36,348 nucleotides of DNA from Candidatus Terraquivivens tikiterensis (lineage in GTDB: Archaea > Thermoproteota > Nitrososphaeria_A > Caldarchaeales > Wolframiiraptoraceae), in assembly GCA_003056285.1 (NCBI GenBank), contig NDWU01000018.1:1-36348 (forward strand), given 5' to 3'. The notes under the pieces were generated by a model. It was not told where the DNA came from and made no database searches. It worked only from the letters and a program-made list of their open reading frames with translations. The translations under genes and the position numbers were made by a program. Positions 15,651 to 22,386 of the stretch are shown here, one piece after another. How positions within the stretch are numbered: position 1 is the stretch's first letter; each line of letters starts with the position of its first letter.

Positions 15651-16577
15651 TCAAGGCCTGAAGCCCTCCAACAAGAGAACAGCTAATGACGAGCACAAAA
15701 GGTCTGCCGTAGCTCCGGGTCTTAACAGCTTGCCTACCCTGAACCGCTCGTCCATCCTTTCGACCTCCCGTCTCCCCCTCATGGAGCTTATGCCGCCCAG
15801 CCTAGCAGCCCTCTCCGCCATGGCCGATGCGAGCCTCGCGACCTGGATTCCTGCCCTCCTCGCTATCAGCGTATCCGGTTTTCGGGCCAGGATGCTCAAG
15901 AACGCGTTAACGATGGCCTCGTTCAAGTGCCTCGCCCTCGCTATCTGCCTCTTCAGCTCCTTGTACCCTAAATCAAACGTGAGGCTGTACGCTGTAGCCC
16001 ACTCGTGTGCTACTATGTCCCTGTCCTTGTAAAGGCCTAAAGCCATCAATGGCGTAATACCTTTTCGCCTAATCTCCTCGTATGTCTTAGGTTCCGTCAC
16101 ATCCATGTAGGGAACCCTTCCAAGACCTCCAGGCATGGTAAACGCTATGGACCGAAAAATCGACTCAGTATCCTCAGGCCCCATCATCCTCAGAACCCTC
16201 TTTAACTCTTTTCTAAGCTCACTCGGTTTGACGACGGAATCGCCGGCCATGCCGGCCGCAGCAGCTAACGGCATGACGAGCAGCAGGGCACCCAGGTGCG
16301 TGTTACCGCCATGCTGCCAGCTAAGCATCCGCCTAACCGCAAGCTTCACCAGAGGTCCGATCGAGCCCCTTCCCCTCAGGCCAACCATGGCGGCCTCGAA
16401 GAACGGCCAGTATAGGGAGGATGCGGACGAGAGGAAATGCTCGAAGCTTGTCTCGCGAAATTCCCTAGTCCTATGCACCAGACCGGGCTTCGGGTAAGCG
16501 CTCACCTCCAAAAGCAGCGCAAGCTGGCAGCATGCCGCTATGTCGTGGGCCTTCTCGTATAATAATAAGTCCGCCAT
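15651..16577 (-). CDS. CitG-like (triphosphoribosyl-dephospho-CoA synthase family) protein
   Basis: 308 residues from ATG at 16577. Family features: EVSAYPKPGLVHRTREF near the N-terminus, the WQHGGNTHLGALLL glycine/His motif, ITPLMALGLY, and the C-terminal RPGATADLLCSSLAVLLLEG. CitG makes the prosthetic-group precursor of citrate lyase, but no citrate lyase gene is here. Archaeal homologues, and as I recall the orf19-type homologues of C1 metabolism in methylotrophs, are linked to methanopterin genes instead. A longer frame to 16667 reads back into TnpB-derived sequence and is not part of the protein. DUF447 lies next downstream on the same strand. Confidence 0.82.
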   Translation of the reverse strand: MADLLLYEKAHDIAACCQLALLLEVSAYPKPGLVHRTREFRETSFEHFLSSASSLYWPFFEAAMVGLRGRGSIGPLVKLAVRRMLSWQHGGNTHLGALLLVMPLAAAAGMAGDSVVKPSELRKELKRVLRMMGPEDTESIFRSIAFTMPGGLGRVPYMDVTEPKTYEEIRRKGITPLMALGLYKDRDIVAHEWATAYSLTFDLGYKELKRQIARARHLNEAIVNAFLSILARKPDTLIARRAGIQVARLASAMAERAARLGGISSMRGRREVERMDERFRVGKLLRPGATADLLCSSLAVLLLEGFRP

Positions 16578-16616
16578 GGATCGGGATTGTGTGCATAGCG
16601 CTGTTTGCGACGTCCT

Positions 16617-16636
16617 CTCCTGACTTAAGCCAGGAG
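16617..16636 (-). repeat. Right-end-like hairpin of TnpB relic
   Basis: CTCCTG and CAGGAG arms around GCTTAAGT on the minus strand. It lies 40 bases before the CitG-like start and could fold in that gene's leader. Confidence 0.5.
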
Positions 16637-16759
16637 CTTCCAGCTTTTCCTTCGTGTTAGGCTTCATCCGTCACCATCTGGCCGTTTTTCTGGAAGCATG
16701 CTTTCGGCCGGGGCTTTTCGCTCCGGCCACATATGCTGGTTCAGGAGCGTCACGGCTAT

Positions 16760-16784
16760 CCCATGCCTCCCGTTAAGGCATGGG
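16760..16784 (-). repeat. Perfect 8-bp inverted repeat inside TnpB relic
   Basis: CCCATGCC (16760-16767) and GGCATGGG (16777-16784) with a nine-base spacer. Probably part of the structured 3' region of the decayed element rather than a terminator, since no T-run follows on either strand. Confidence 0.6.
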
Positions 16785-16918
16785 CTACTCTGCTATTCCA
16801 ACCTCGGCCAACATGGCTTCATGGGTCATCGGAACATCCTCGTAACAATAATATATTTAAGTTTTGCCAACTAATCCTAAGCTAAAGCCCTAGGTTTTCT
16901 GGGAACTATATCTGTAAA

Positions 16919-16932
16919 AGCTTATATATAGC
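16919..16932 (+). promoter_or_regulatory. Strong BRE/TATA promoter of the HTH-ACT regulator
   Basis: AAAAGCTTATATATA with a purine-rich upstream flank at about 16917-16930. The ATG at 16965 is 35-45 bases downstream, leaving a short leader. Confidence 0.7.
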
Positions 16933-16964
16933 AGGCCTTTATGCACAAAAATTGACATCGAAAA

Positions 16965-17468
16965 ATGTGGAAGAGCATTCTGGAACAACTTAGCGAATAT
17001 CCTGCACGCATAAAGGTAGTTAGGCTCATGATAGAGCACGGAATCGGTATTACCGAGCATGGAAGCCTCGTCGTTGGGCCCGTAGAGATAACAGACTTGG
17101 CCTTAGCTAGGGCTGCTGGCGTCGATAGGAGGAGCGTAAGGAAGACCGTCGAGTACCTATTATCGGACGAGACCCTAAAAAGGATATTCACGGGTTTAAG
17201 ACCCGCGGGAGCCCTGCTGTCGCCGATCGCGAAGGCCCTAGGCTACTCAGTCCTTGAGGTCAGGGCAGACCCCTCTGCCGTCGGTGTGCTTGCCGGGATC
17301 GCCTCGATAATCGCCGAGGAGGGTATACCGATAAGGCAGGCATCTGCCGAGGACCCAGACCTATTCCCAGAGCCAAGGCTGATACTCGTCCTCGAAAGGT
17401 ATCCTTCTGGCGATGCGATTAAGAGGATGCTGAGGATACCGACCGTCAAGTCCGTTACGGCATACTAG
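16965..17468 (+). CDS. HTH-ACT domain transcriptional or metabolic regulator
   Basis: 167 residues. The N-terminal half (about 1-80) has a winged-helix-like pattern (ILEQLSEYPARIKVVRLMIEHG, then LALARAAGVDRRSVRKTVEYLL). The C-terminal half (about 90-167) is an ACT domain (VLEVRADPSAVGVLAGIASIIAEEGIPIRQA, closing strand RLILVLERYPSGDAIKRML). It resembles archaeal ACT-containing regulators of amino-acid metabolism. The ligand cannot be told from sequence. The gene stands alone with its own strong promoter and ends four bases inside the convergent presenilin-type gene. Confidence 0.75.
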   Translation: MWKSILEQLSEYPARIKVVRLMIEHGIGITEHGSLVVGPVEITDLALARAAGVDRRSVRKTVEYLLSDETLKRIFTGLRPAGALLSPIAKALGYSVLEVRADPSAVGVLAGIASIIAEEGIPIRQASAEDPDLFPEPRLILVLERYPSGDAIKRMLRIPTVKSVTAY

Positions 17469-18322
17469 AAGTAGCCAAAGAGCATGGCAAGGGCTAACCC
17501 GATTAAGATAGGGGCTGGCAATCCTGGCAGCATCCCTCTTCTTTCCAGCAGCTTTAGCGTCAGCACGTATCCAGCCAGTATGCCTAGGGTCCCGCCGACA
17601 CCTGCCAGAAGCCCTACGCGGAGTGTCGTGAAGGATGTAAGGAGGGCGTAGAAGAAAATGTCGCCGAGCCCTATCATAAGGCCACCGTACTCCACAACAA
17701 ACCCCCTCAAGCTCTCGAGCTCTTGCCCTTTCAGCGCTCCGAGATGACCGCGTAAAACTGCTAGGACGTCGTAAGCCGAGATAGAGACTAAGAGAACGAT
17801 AGCCGTCCAGAAAGGCATGCTGCTACCTAAGGTTACGCCGGCGCCAGCGCCTACGATTCCGCAAGAAAAAAGGCTCAGGATGCCTTTCTTGGAGGCCGAC
17901 ACGTACGCTGCAACCGTGGCCGTAACCGCCGCTATAGGTAGCAAAATTCTTTCGGCGTTGCTTCCAGGGAGCAAAGCACGCGAGCATAACAGCGCGTAGA
18001 AGGACGAAACAGAGAAAGCCGCAAGCCAAAGAGCACCGACGACAAAAGCCCTTATGAACCTCTTAAAGAATTTTAGGAAGACGATGACGAATGCGCTACC
18101 AGCCAATACGGCCCCTAAGAATGCTAGCGTGTTTAAGTAGGGCGATGGGCTTTCCAGGAGCACCCCAGGATGCCGGCCGTTCGTAGGCTCCTCGAAGGGC
18201 GCTAGAAACATAGCAGACTCAACCTTCGAGAAGATCACGAGGGCTAAGAAGAGCCATGCCATCGAGAGGCTGACGGCGACCGGCACGAGCATCCTAAGAC
18301 TTAGCTTAGGTTTATCGGACAT
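17465..18322 (-). CDS. Presenilin/signal-peptide-peptidase-type intramembrane aspartyl protease
   Basis: 285 residues with about nine membrane helices. The catalytic pair is present: Tyr184-Asp185 in SAYDVLAVL and Asp221 in MIGLGDIFFYAL, the YD and GLGD motifs of family A22. The third motif appears as LPGLPAP at 265-271, close to the PAL signature. Archaeal members such as Methanoculleus MCMJR1 are the structural model for presenilin. They cut peptides within the membrane, probably leftover signal peptides or anchors. The signal peptidase 3 kb away is a natural partner. Upstream, the region to 18404 is shared with a divergent gene. Confidence 0.88.
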   Translation of the reverse strand: MSDKPKLSLRMLVPVAVSLSMAWLFLALVIFSKVESAMFLAPFEEPTNGRHPGVLLESPSPYLNTLAFLGAVLAGSAFVIVFLKFFKRFIRAFVVGALWLAAFSVSSFYALLCSRALLPGSNAERILLPIAAVTATVAAYVSASKKGILSLFSCGIVGAGAGVTLGSSMPFWTAIVLLVSISAYDVLAVLRGHLGALKGQELESLRGFVVEYGGLMIGLGDIFFYALLTSFTTLRVGLLAGVGGTLGILAGYVLTLKLLERRGMLPGLPAPILIGLALAMLFGYF

Positions 18323-18356
18323 ACCTCCGTCTTCTTCTGCTTATGGGCTCCTCCCT

Positions 18357-18368
18357 TATACGCGTATA
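18357..18368. promoter_or_regulatory. 12-bp perfect palindrome TATACGCGTATA between divergent genes
   Basis: The palindrome lies 35 bases from the presenilin-type start and 37 bases from the CoA-binding protein start. It reads TATA in both directions, so it may be a two-way promoter element or an operator. The flanking sequence GCGTATAGGAAAG (18362-18374) recurs before alba. Confidence 0.55.
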
Positions 18369-18404
18369 GGAAAGTTTAAAGCAAAGGCCCCCTCTTTTGG
18401 TTGC

Positions 18405-18869
18405 ATGTTCGAAGAAAAGGACGGCCTCCCGGACGAGGAGATTAAGAGGATCCTATCCGATTATAAAGTCGTGGCCGTCGTAGGCATGAGCAGGGATCCG
18501 ACGAAGCCGAGCCATTTCGTCCCAAGATTCCTCATTAAGCATGGTTATAGGGTAATTCCCGTCAACCCTGCTGCTAACGAAATTAAGGTCGGAGACCGTG
18601 TCTATAAATCTTATAAAAATCTCCTTGAGGTTCAGGAGGATGTCGATATAGTCAACGTCTTCAGACGGTCTGAAGACGTACCGCCTATAGCAGAGGATGC
18701 TGTAAAAAAGGGCGTAAAGGTCTTCTGGATGCAGGAGGGCATATACAATAGGGAGGCTGCGGAGAGGCTTCGAGTGGCCGGCATCACGGTCATCTGGGAT
18801 AGATGCATGATGAAGGAATATTCTAGGCTGTTTAACGTGAAGCCTTTCGCTCCCATATCAAGGTTGTGA
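18405..18869 (+). CDS. CoA-binding domain protein (YccU family)
   Basis: 154 residues, a single Rossmann-like CoA_binding domain: VVAVVGMSRDPTKPSHFVPRFL at 24-45, HGYRVIPVNP, then VDIVNVFRRSEDVPPIAEDAV and VFWMQEGIYNREAA. This matches the small YccU/COG1832 proteins. They bind CoA or a similar nucleotide and have no settled reaction; larger relatives are acyl-CoA synthetase subunits. The TATA element at about 18371-18381 (AAAGTTTAAAG) is 25-30 bases from the ATG, so the message is nearly leaderless. Trm112-like, deoxyhypusine synthase, alba and nnrD follow on the same strand. Confidence 0.88.
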   Translation: MFEEKDGLPDEEIKRILSDYKVVAVVGMSRDPTKPSHFVPRFLIKHGYRVIPVNPAANEIKVGDRVYKSYKNLLEVQEDVDIVNVFRRSEDVPPIAEDAVKKGVKVFWMQEGIYNREAAERLRVAGITVIWDRCMMKEYSRLFNVKPFAPISRL

Positions 18870-18880
18870 GGTTTGTTGGC

Positions 18881-18886
18881 AGGAGG
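18881..18886 (+). promoter_or_regulatory. Ribosome binding site AGGAGG deciding a GTG start
   Basis: A perfect AGGAGG five bases before GTG at 18892 fixes the start of the Trm112-like gene on a non-ATG codon. Confidence 0.75.
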
Positions 18887-18891
18887 CTAGC

Positions 18892-19272
18892 GTGTTGAAG
18901 TACAGGTTGATGGATTTGCTTGCATGCCCGATTTGCAAGACGTTCCCGCTCTCGCTTTTAGTATTTAGCGAGCTAACGCTTCAGCCACCGAAGAACATCA
19001 GGAAGTGCGAGCTTTACTGCGCTTACCATGGCAGGAGCACTTCAGAGGTACAGAACCCCGACTGTGCCTCGTGCCATACGAAGGAAGTATCGTCCGGTAT
19101 CTTGATATGTAACGGCTGCGGAAGATGGTATCCGATAGAAGAAGAGATACCGAGGCTTTTGCCCGATGAGCTCAGGAAAGCTAACGAGGAGGTTGCGTTC
19201 CTGAAGAAGTGGAGGGACAGGATACCAGAACATATTCTGAGAGAGGGTAAGCCATTTTCTTTAAAGGATTAA
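18892..19272 (+). CDS. Trm112-like zinc-binding protein
   Basis: 126 residues from GTG. The fold signature is LMDLLACPICKTFPL at the N-terminus and ILICNGCGRWYPIEEEIPRLLPDELR in the second half. Eight cysteines form four pairs (12/15, 39/43, 58/61, 73/76), more than the classical four, so a second zinc site may lie in the inserted middle. Trm112 activates several methyltransferases that act on tRNA, rRNA and release factor. It may partner the tRNA modification proteins encoded elsewhere in this window. The deoxyhypusine synthase gene begins seven bases after its stop. Confidence 0.82.
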   Translation: MLKYRLMDLLACPICKTFPLSLLVFSELTLQPPKNIRKCELYCAYHGRSTSEVQNPDCASCHTKEVSSGILICNGCGRWYPIEEEIPRLLPDELRKANEEVAFLKKWRDRIPEHILREGKPFSLKD

Positions 19273-19279
19273 AGCTCGA

Positions 19280-20215
19280 GTGGTCGGAGTGAAGGAGCTC
19301 GGAAAGCTCGATCTTGATTACACGATAGGATACTATGAGCTTTTGAAGAGGTTTTCTCAGATAGGCATGGTTGCAAGGGAGCTTGGTAGGGCGTTATCGA
19401 TAATGGTAAGCATGTACTCGGATGGCGGGTGTCATAGGCTCCTCGGCATAGCTGGAGCCGCTATAGCGTCAGGCCTGAGGCCCCTCATAACCAAGTTGAT
19501 AAGGTTGGGCTTTGTCAATACAATCGTAACGACGGGTGCGAATATAACGCACGATATCATAGAGGCGATAGGCGGCAAGCACTTTGTGCTTGAACAGGAT
19601 GAGATGGATGACGTCAAGCTGGCAAGGAGGGGAATATTTAGGATATACAACATAGGCGTTACGAAGGAGTCCTATATCATGCTGGAAAAGTTCGTGGACA
19701 AGACTTTCGAGGGCGTGAGCGGCGTCTTCTCGAGCCCCGAGATAACAAAAATCCTGGCCTCGAGGATCAACGACAAAGATTCCTTCTTAAGGACGTCCTA
19801 CGAGATGGGGGTAGAGGTCTTCAGCCCAGCCATGGCAGACTCGATCATCGGGAGCCAGATAAGGTTTAGGACCGGCGGAAGGGTTAAGTTGGACGCGCTC
19901 TCGGACGTAAGCAGGCTAGTGGAGAGGGTGTGGGCCTCAAAGCGTACTGGAGCCATCTTCCTCGGCGGCGGTACACCGAAGCACTTTATTATGATGGCGG
20001 CGAATGCCGCGGACAGGCCGCTGAGCTATGCCGTTCAAATAACGACGGATAGGGAGGAGCATGGCGGGCTTAGCGGGGCTAGGCTGGAGGAGGCTAAGTC
20101 TTGGGGGAAGGTTATGGAGGGGGGCATGGTCGCGAACGTTTGTCTTGACATGTCCGTAGCCCTACCCCTTCTCGTGCTGGCATTCGAGGAATGGGTGAGG
20201 CAAAAGCGTTCCTAG
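19280..20215 (+). CDS. dys: Deoxyhypusine synthase
   Basis: 311 residues, normal for archaea. Motifs: SDGGCHRLLGIAGAAIASGL, the NAD-binding IVTTGANITHDI at 82-93, SPAMADSIIGSQ, and the active-site loop GGGTPKHF at 229-236 with Lys234 as the likely imine-forming lysine. The enzyme moves the aminobutyl group of spermidine to a lysine of translation factor aIF5A. A GTG at 19280 is used; a second in-frame GTG at 19289 is possible. Some homologues act as homospermidine or agmatine-using enzymes, which sequence alone cannot exclude. Confidence 0.9.
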   Translation: MVGVKELGKLDLDYTIGYYELLKRFSQIGMVARELGRALSIMVSMYSDGGCHRLLGIAGAAIASGLRPLITKLIRLGFVNTIVTTGANITHDIIEAIGGKHFVLEQDEMDDVKLARRGIFRIYNIGVTKESYIMLEKFVDKTFEGVSGVFSSPEITKILASRINDKDSFLRTSYEMGVEVFSPAMADSIIGSQIRFRTGGRVKLDALSDVSRLVERVWASKRTGAIFLGGGTPKHFIMMAANAADRPLSYAVQITTDREEHGGLSGARLEEAKSWGKVMEGGMVANVCLDMSVALPLLVLAFEEWVRQKRS

Positions 20216-20226
20216 AGTGCCCTACG

Positions 20227-20245
20227 GCGTATAGGAAAGCTTATC
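20227..20245 (+). promoter_or_regulatory. Promoter of alba, sharing a 13-base block with 18362-18374
   Basis: GCGTATAGGAAAG followed by CTTATC. The same 13 bases stand before the CoA-binding protein gene, followed there by TTTAAAG. The GGAAAG part is BRE-like and the next bases are the TATA box. ATG of alba is at 20291, about 45 bases on. Confidence 0.55.
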
Positions 20246-20290
20246 TACCAAAAAGTTTCTTGAATAAACGCCCAAGAACGGGTGAACGGT

Positions 20291-20599
20291 ATGAGCAGCA
20301 CGGAGGCCGTCGTTCTCGTAGGAAAGAAACCTACGATGAACTATGTGCTCGCTACCACTTTGCCGCTCGCTGAGGGCAAAAAGGTGCTGCTGAAGGCAAG
20401 GGGACGCGCCATAAGCAAGGCGGTCGACATCGTAGAGGTCGTTAGGAGGAGGTTCGTCCAAAACGCCGTCGTGGAGAAGGTAAACATCGGCACGGAGGAG
20501 GGCAGGGTAGGCGCTGACGGCAAGCCGAGGAACGTCAGCACCATCGAGATACTCGTCAGCGTCCCAGAGCAGCCGGCTAAGAAGGAGAAGGGTAAGTGA
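20291..20599 (+). CDS. albA: Alba, DNA/RNA-binding chromatin protein
   Basis: 102 residues from ATG at 20291, preceded by GGTGA (20281-20285); a GTG at 20282 would add three residues. The start STEAVVLVGKKPTMNYV with the paired lysines (residues 13-14) that contact nucleic acid, LKARGRAISKAVDIVEVVRRRF and the C-terminal STIEILVSV are diagnostic. Alba dimers coat DNA and structured RNA, and the lysine is a target of acetylation or methylation in some archaea. It has its own promoter and is followed by a hairpin that may end its message. Confidence 0.95.
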   Translation: MSSTEAVVLVGKKPTMNYVLATTLPLAEGKKVLLKARGRAISKAVDIVEVVRRRFVQNAVVEKVNIGTEEGRVGADGKPRNVSTIEILVSVPEQPAKKEKGK

Positions 20600-20627
20600 G
20601 CACATAGTCCAAAGACTTCCCCCGAAT

Positions 20628-20665
20628 GCGCCGAGTACTTTTGACACCTCGGCGCGAATCTTTTT
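20628..20665 (+). terminator. Hairpin plus T-run after alba
   Basis: GCGCCGAG (20628-20635) and CTCGGCGC (20648-20655) form a perfect eight-pair stem with a 12-base loop, followed by GAATC and five Ts (20661-20665). It lies 28 bases after the alba stop. The T-run also serves as part of the likely TATA box (CTTTTTATG) of the next gene. Confidence 0.5.
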
Positions 20666-20704
20666 ATGTTTCCCTTTCATATCTTTAGCGTCACCTTGAG
20701 TTTT

Positions 20705-20710
20705 GGAGGT
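20705..20710 (+). promoter_or_regulatory. Ribosome binding site GGAGGT deciding a TTG start
   Basis: GGAGGT six bases before TTG at 20717. The in-frame ATG at 20666 lies in the TATA-like TTTTTATG and is an unlikely start. Confidence 0.7.
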
Positions 20711-20716
20711 CAACGA

Positions 20717-21586
20717 TTGGACCGGGTTAGGGAATCCTCAGATGAGGACGTCAGGAATGCGTTAAAGCCCAGGAGGACCTTCTCAAGGAAGGGCGAGAAC
20801 GGCGTCGTGCTCGTCGTTGGCGGAAGCTGGCTCTACCATGGCGCTCCGGCGCTTGCAGGCATGGCAGCTTTCAGATGCGGCATAGACCTTGTCTACATCG
20901 CGGTACCCGAGAAGATAGCGACCGCCATAAGGGCCCTCTCGCCAAACTTCATAGTTCTGCCCCTGCCAGATTTGAAGTTGACGAAGGGCTCGGCTAGAAG
21001 GCTCGAGAAGGTCCTTCCCGAAGTAGACGCAGCCGTCGTCGGTCCAGGCCTCGTACCGAAGGATGCCGAGACCTTGAATTTCCTCTTGAAGGAGCTCTTG
21101 GATAGGGATATAGCGCTCGTGCTGGATGCGGCAGCTCTTATACCCGACGTGCTCGATGTGGTGAGGGGGAAGAAGGTAGTGCTCACGCCCCATGCAGGAG
21201 AGTTTAGGAGAGTGTTCGGCATCGAGCTTCCGAGGAGCGCCGAGGAGCGGGCTACGCACGTTAGGGAGAAGGCGTCGGAGTATTCCCTTACGATACTCCT
21301 GAAGGGACCAGTTGACGTCATATCCGACGGTACGGAGGTTGTGCTAAACAGAACGGGTACCCCTGCTATGACCGTTGGCGGGACTGGGGATGTGCTGGCC
21401 GGGCTCACGGCCGGCTTTCTCTCAAAGGGGGCAAGACCTATTGAGGCCGCAGTGGCCGCTGCCAGGGTGAACGGTCTGGCTGGAGAGAGGGCCACTGTTA
21501 GGCTCGGCTACCACATAGTGGCGAGCGACCTATTGGATGAGATACCGCAGATACTGAAGGTCTATGATGCCGTAGTCGACAGTTGA
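20717..21586 (+). CDS. nnrD: ADP/ATP-dependent NAD(P)H-hydrate dehydratase
   Basis: 289 residues, a stand-alone dehydratase of ribokinase-like fold. Motifs: GENGVVLVVGGSWLYHGAPALAGMAA split as a nucleotide-binding N-terminal region, VVGPGLV, VLDAAAL, VVLTPHAGEF, and the catalytic GGTGDVLAG at about 221-229 with Asp225 as base. It restores NAD(P)H from its damaged hydrated form, together with the epimerase. In many microbes the two are one polypeptide. Here an epimerase gene with a decayed second domain lies 0.8 kb away on the other strand, with transposon debris between them. Confidence 0.92.
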   Translation: MDRVRESSDEDVRNALKPRRTFSRKGENGVVLVVGGSWLYHGAPALAGMAAFRCGIDLVYIAVPEKIATAIRALSPNFIVLPLPDLKLTKGSARRLEKVLPEVDAAVVGPGLVPKDAETLNFLLKELLDRDIALVLDAAALIPDVLDVVRGKKVVLTPHAGEFRRVFGIELPRSAEERATHVREKASEYSLTILLKGPVDVISDGTEVVLNRTGTPAMTVGGTGDVLAGLTAGFLSKGARPIEAAVAAARVNGLAGERATVRLGYHIVASDLLDEIPQILKVYDAVVDS

Positions 21587-22386
21587 TTATCATGATATGC
21601 CGGAAATGCTGCATGCCCTCAAGGATGCTTTAAACTTCATAATAAATAGCGGAGAGGTAGGCCGATAAAGGTAAGAGGCAAGTTAGGCTTATTCCGTAAT
21701 ACGATAAATCGAGAAAATTCAAGACCATCCTGAGAGGTAGATATCTTGAAGGTTGGCCTTTTTCTTCGCATTGGGTCGATTCAGCGTTGAGGACGGCTTT
21801 CTCGATAATCTATTCGTGGAAGAAGAACTATGTGAATGGGAGGTCCGTGGTTAAAAAGTTATCCCTCAGATTTAAGCAGACGCTATGCAAGCTTGAAGGA
21901 GAGATTCTAAGGATAGCTATCGATGTTGACGCTCATACGGCTGAAGCCGGGAGATTCTCGGTCGGCTCATCGGTTCGCAGTTGCCGGGTTCTGGGCTGTG
22001 CCAGATCCGGATAGCATTTCTTCGAACGGTATAGATGAGCCTGCGGTAACACCGGAGATTGTATATCTTCCAGTCCACTGGGGGAAAGAAAAATCAAAGC
22101 CTACAAAGAAGGCAGCGTTGGACTGGAGCTTCCTTAGCATGGATGGGTTAGAACAGATACTAAAGCAATTGGTCTCAGCACTTGAAAAAAGGAGAGGTGT
22201 GCAAAAGAAGGCATCAAAGTCGAAGAAGGCCAAAAGGTTCCTACAAAGTATAGCAGAAGGGAAAAGCACAGGACAAAAGCATCAGATAGAGATAGCAAGA
22301 GCGATTTCATCTAAATGGGTTTTGAAAAATTGAGAAAGGAAAGGTGTACACAAACCCAAGAAAATTGGCCAGATGGGCTCTTTTCT
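21587..22386 (+). mobile_element. Degenerate TnpB-derived region between nnrD and the nnrE-like gene
   Basis: No intact gene is seen in these 800 bases. At 21701-21940 one frame reads YDKSRKFKTILRGR, WPFSSHWVDSALRTAFSIIY, SWKKNYVNGR and LRFKQTLCKLEGEILRIAI, the N-terminal region of archaeal TnpB. It is preceded by in-frame stops. Downstream, another frame (21923-22333) gives a Lys-rich sequence with SNGIDEPAVTPEIVYLPVHW. That could be a TnpB tail joined by deletion, or an unrelated gene end; I cannot decide. A 23-codon ORF starting at 21598 (MPEMLHALKDALNF) may be the stump of a gene the element interrupted. Confidence 0.6.

Larger units (their letters stand above)
16578..16860 (-). pseudogene. 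Frameshifted C-terminal remnant of TnpB with right-end hairpin
   Basis: Minus-strand pieces read MTHEAMLAEVGIAE, then SPCLNGRHGIAVTLLNQ and MLPEKRPDGDG, then MKPNTKEKLEAPGLSQE. They join only by adding or removing single bases (near 16785 and 16665). Together they look like the long C-terminal tail of an archaeal TnpB. The last piece runs into a hairpin at 16617-16636 (CTCCTGGC/GTCAGGAG), typical of an IS200/IS605 right end. A second, perfect eight-pair stem lies inside it at 16760-16784. The relic sits directly upstream of the CitG-like gene, so it may now supply that gene's leader. The remaining sequence up to 16918 is A/T-rich and shows nothing else. Confidence 0.55.

Noticed and set aside
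15651-16577. Citrate lyase accessory role for the CitG-like protein
   Set aside because: No citrate or malonate lyase subunit, acyl-carrier protein or CitX gene is in the window; neighbours point to cofactor metabolism instead.
16760-16784. Intrinsic terminator
   Set aside because: The stem is perfect but no T-run follows on either strand, and it lies in TnpB-derived coding remains.
20666-20716. ATG at 20666 as start of nnrD
   Set aside because: It lies within a TATA-like T-run after the alba hairpin; GGAGGT before TTG at 20717 marks a better start.
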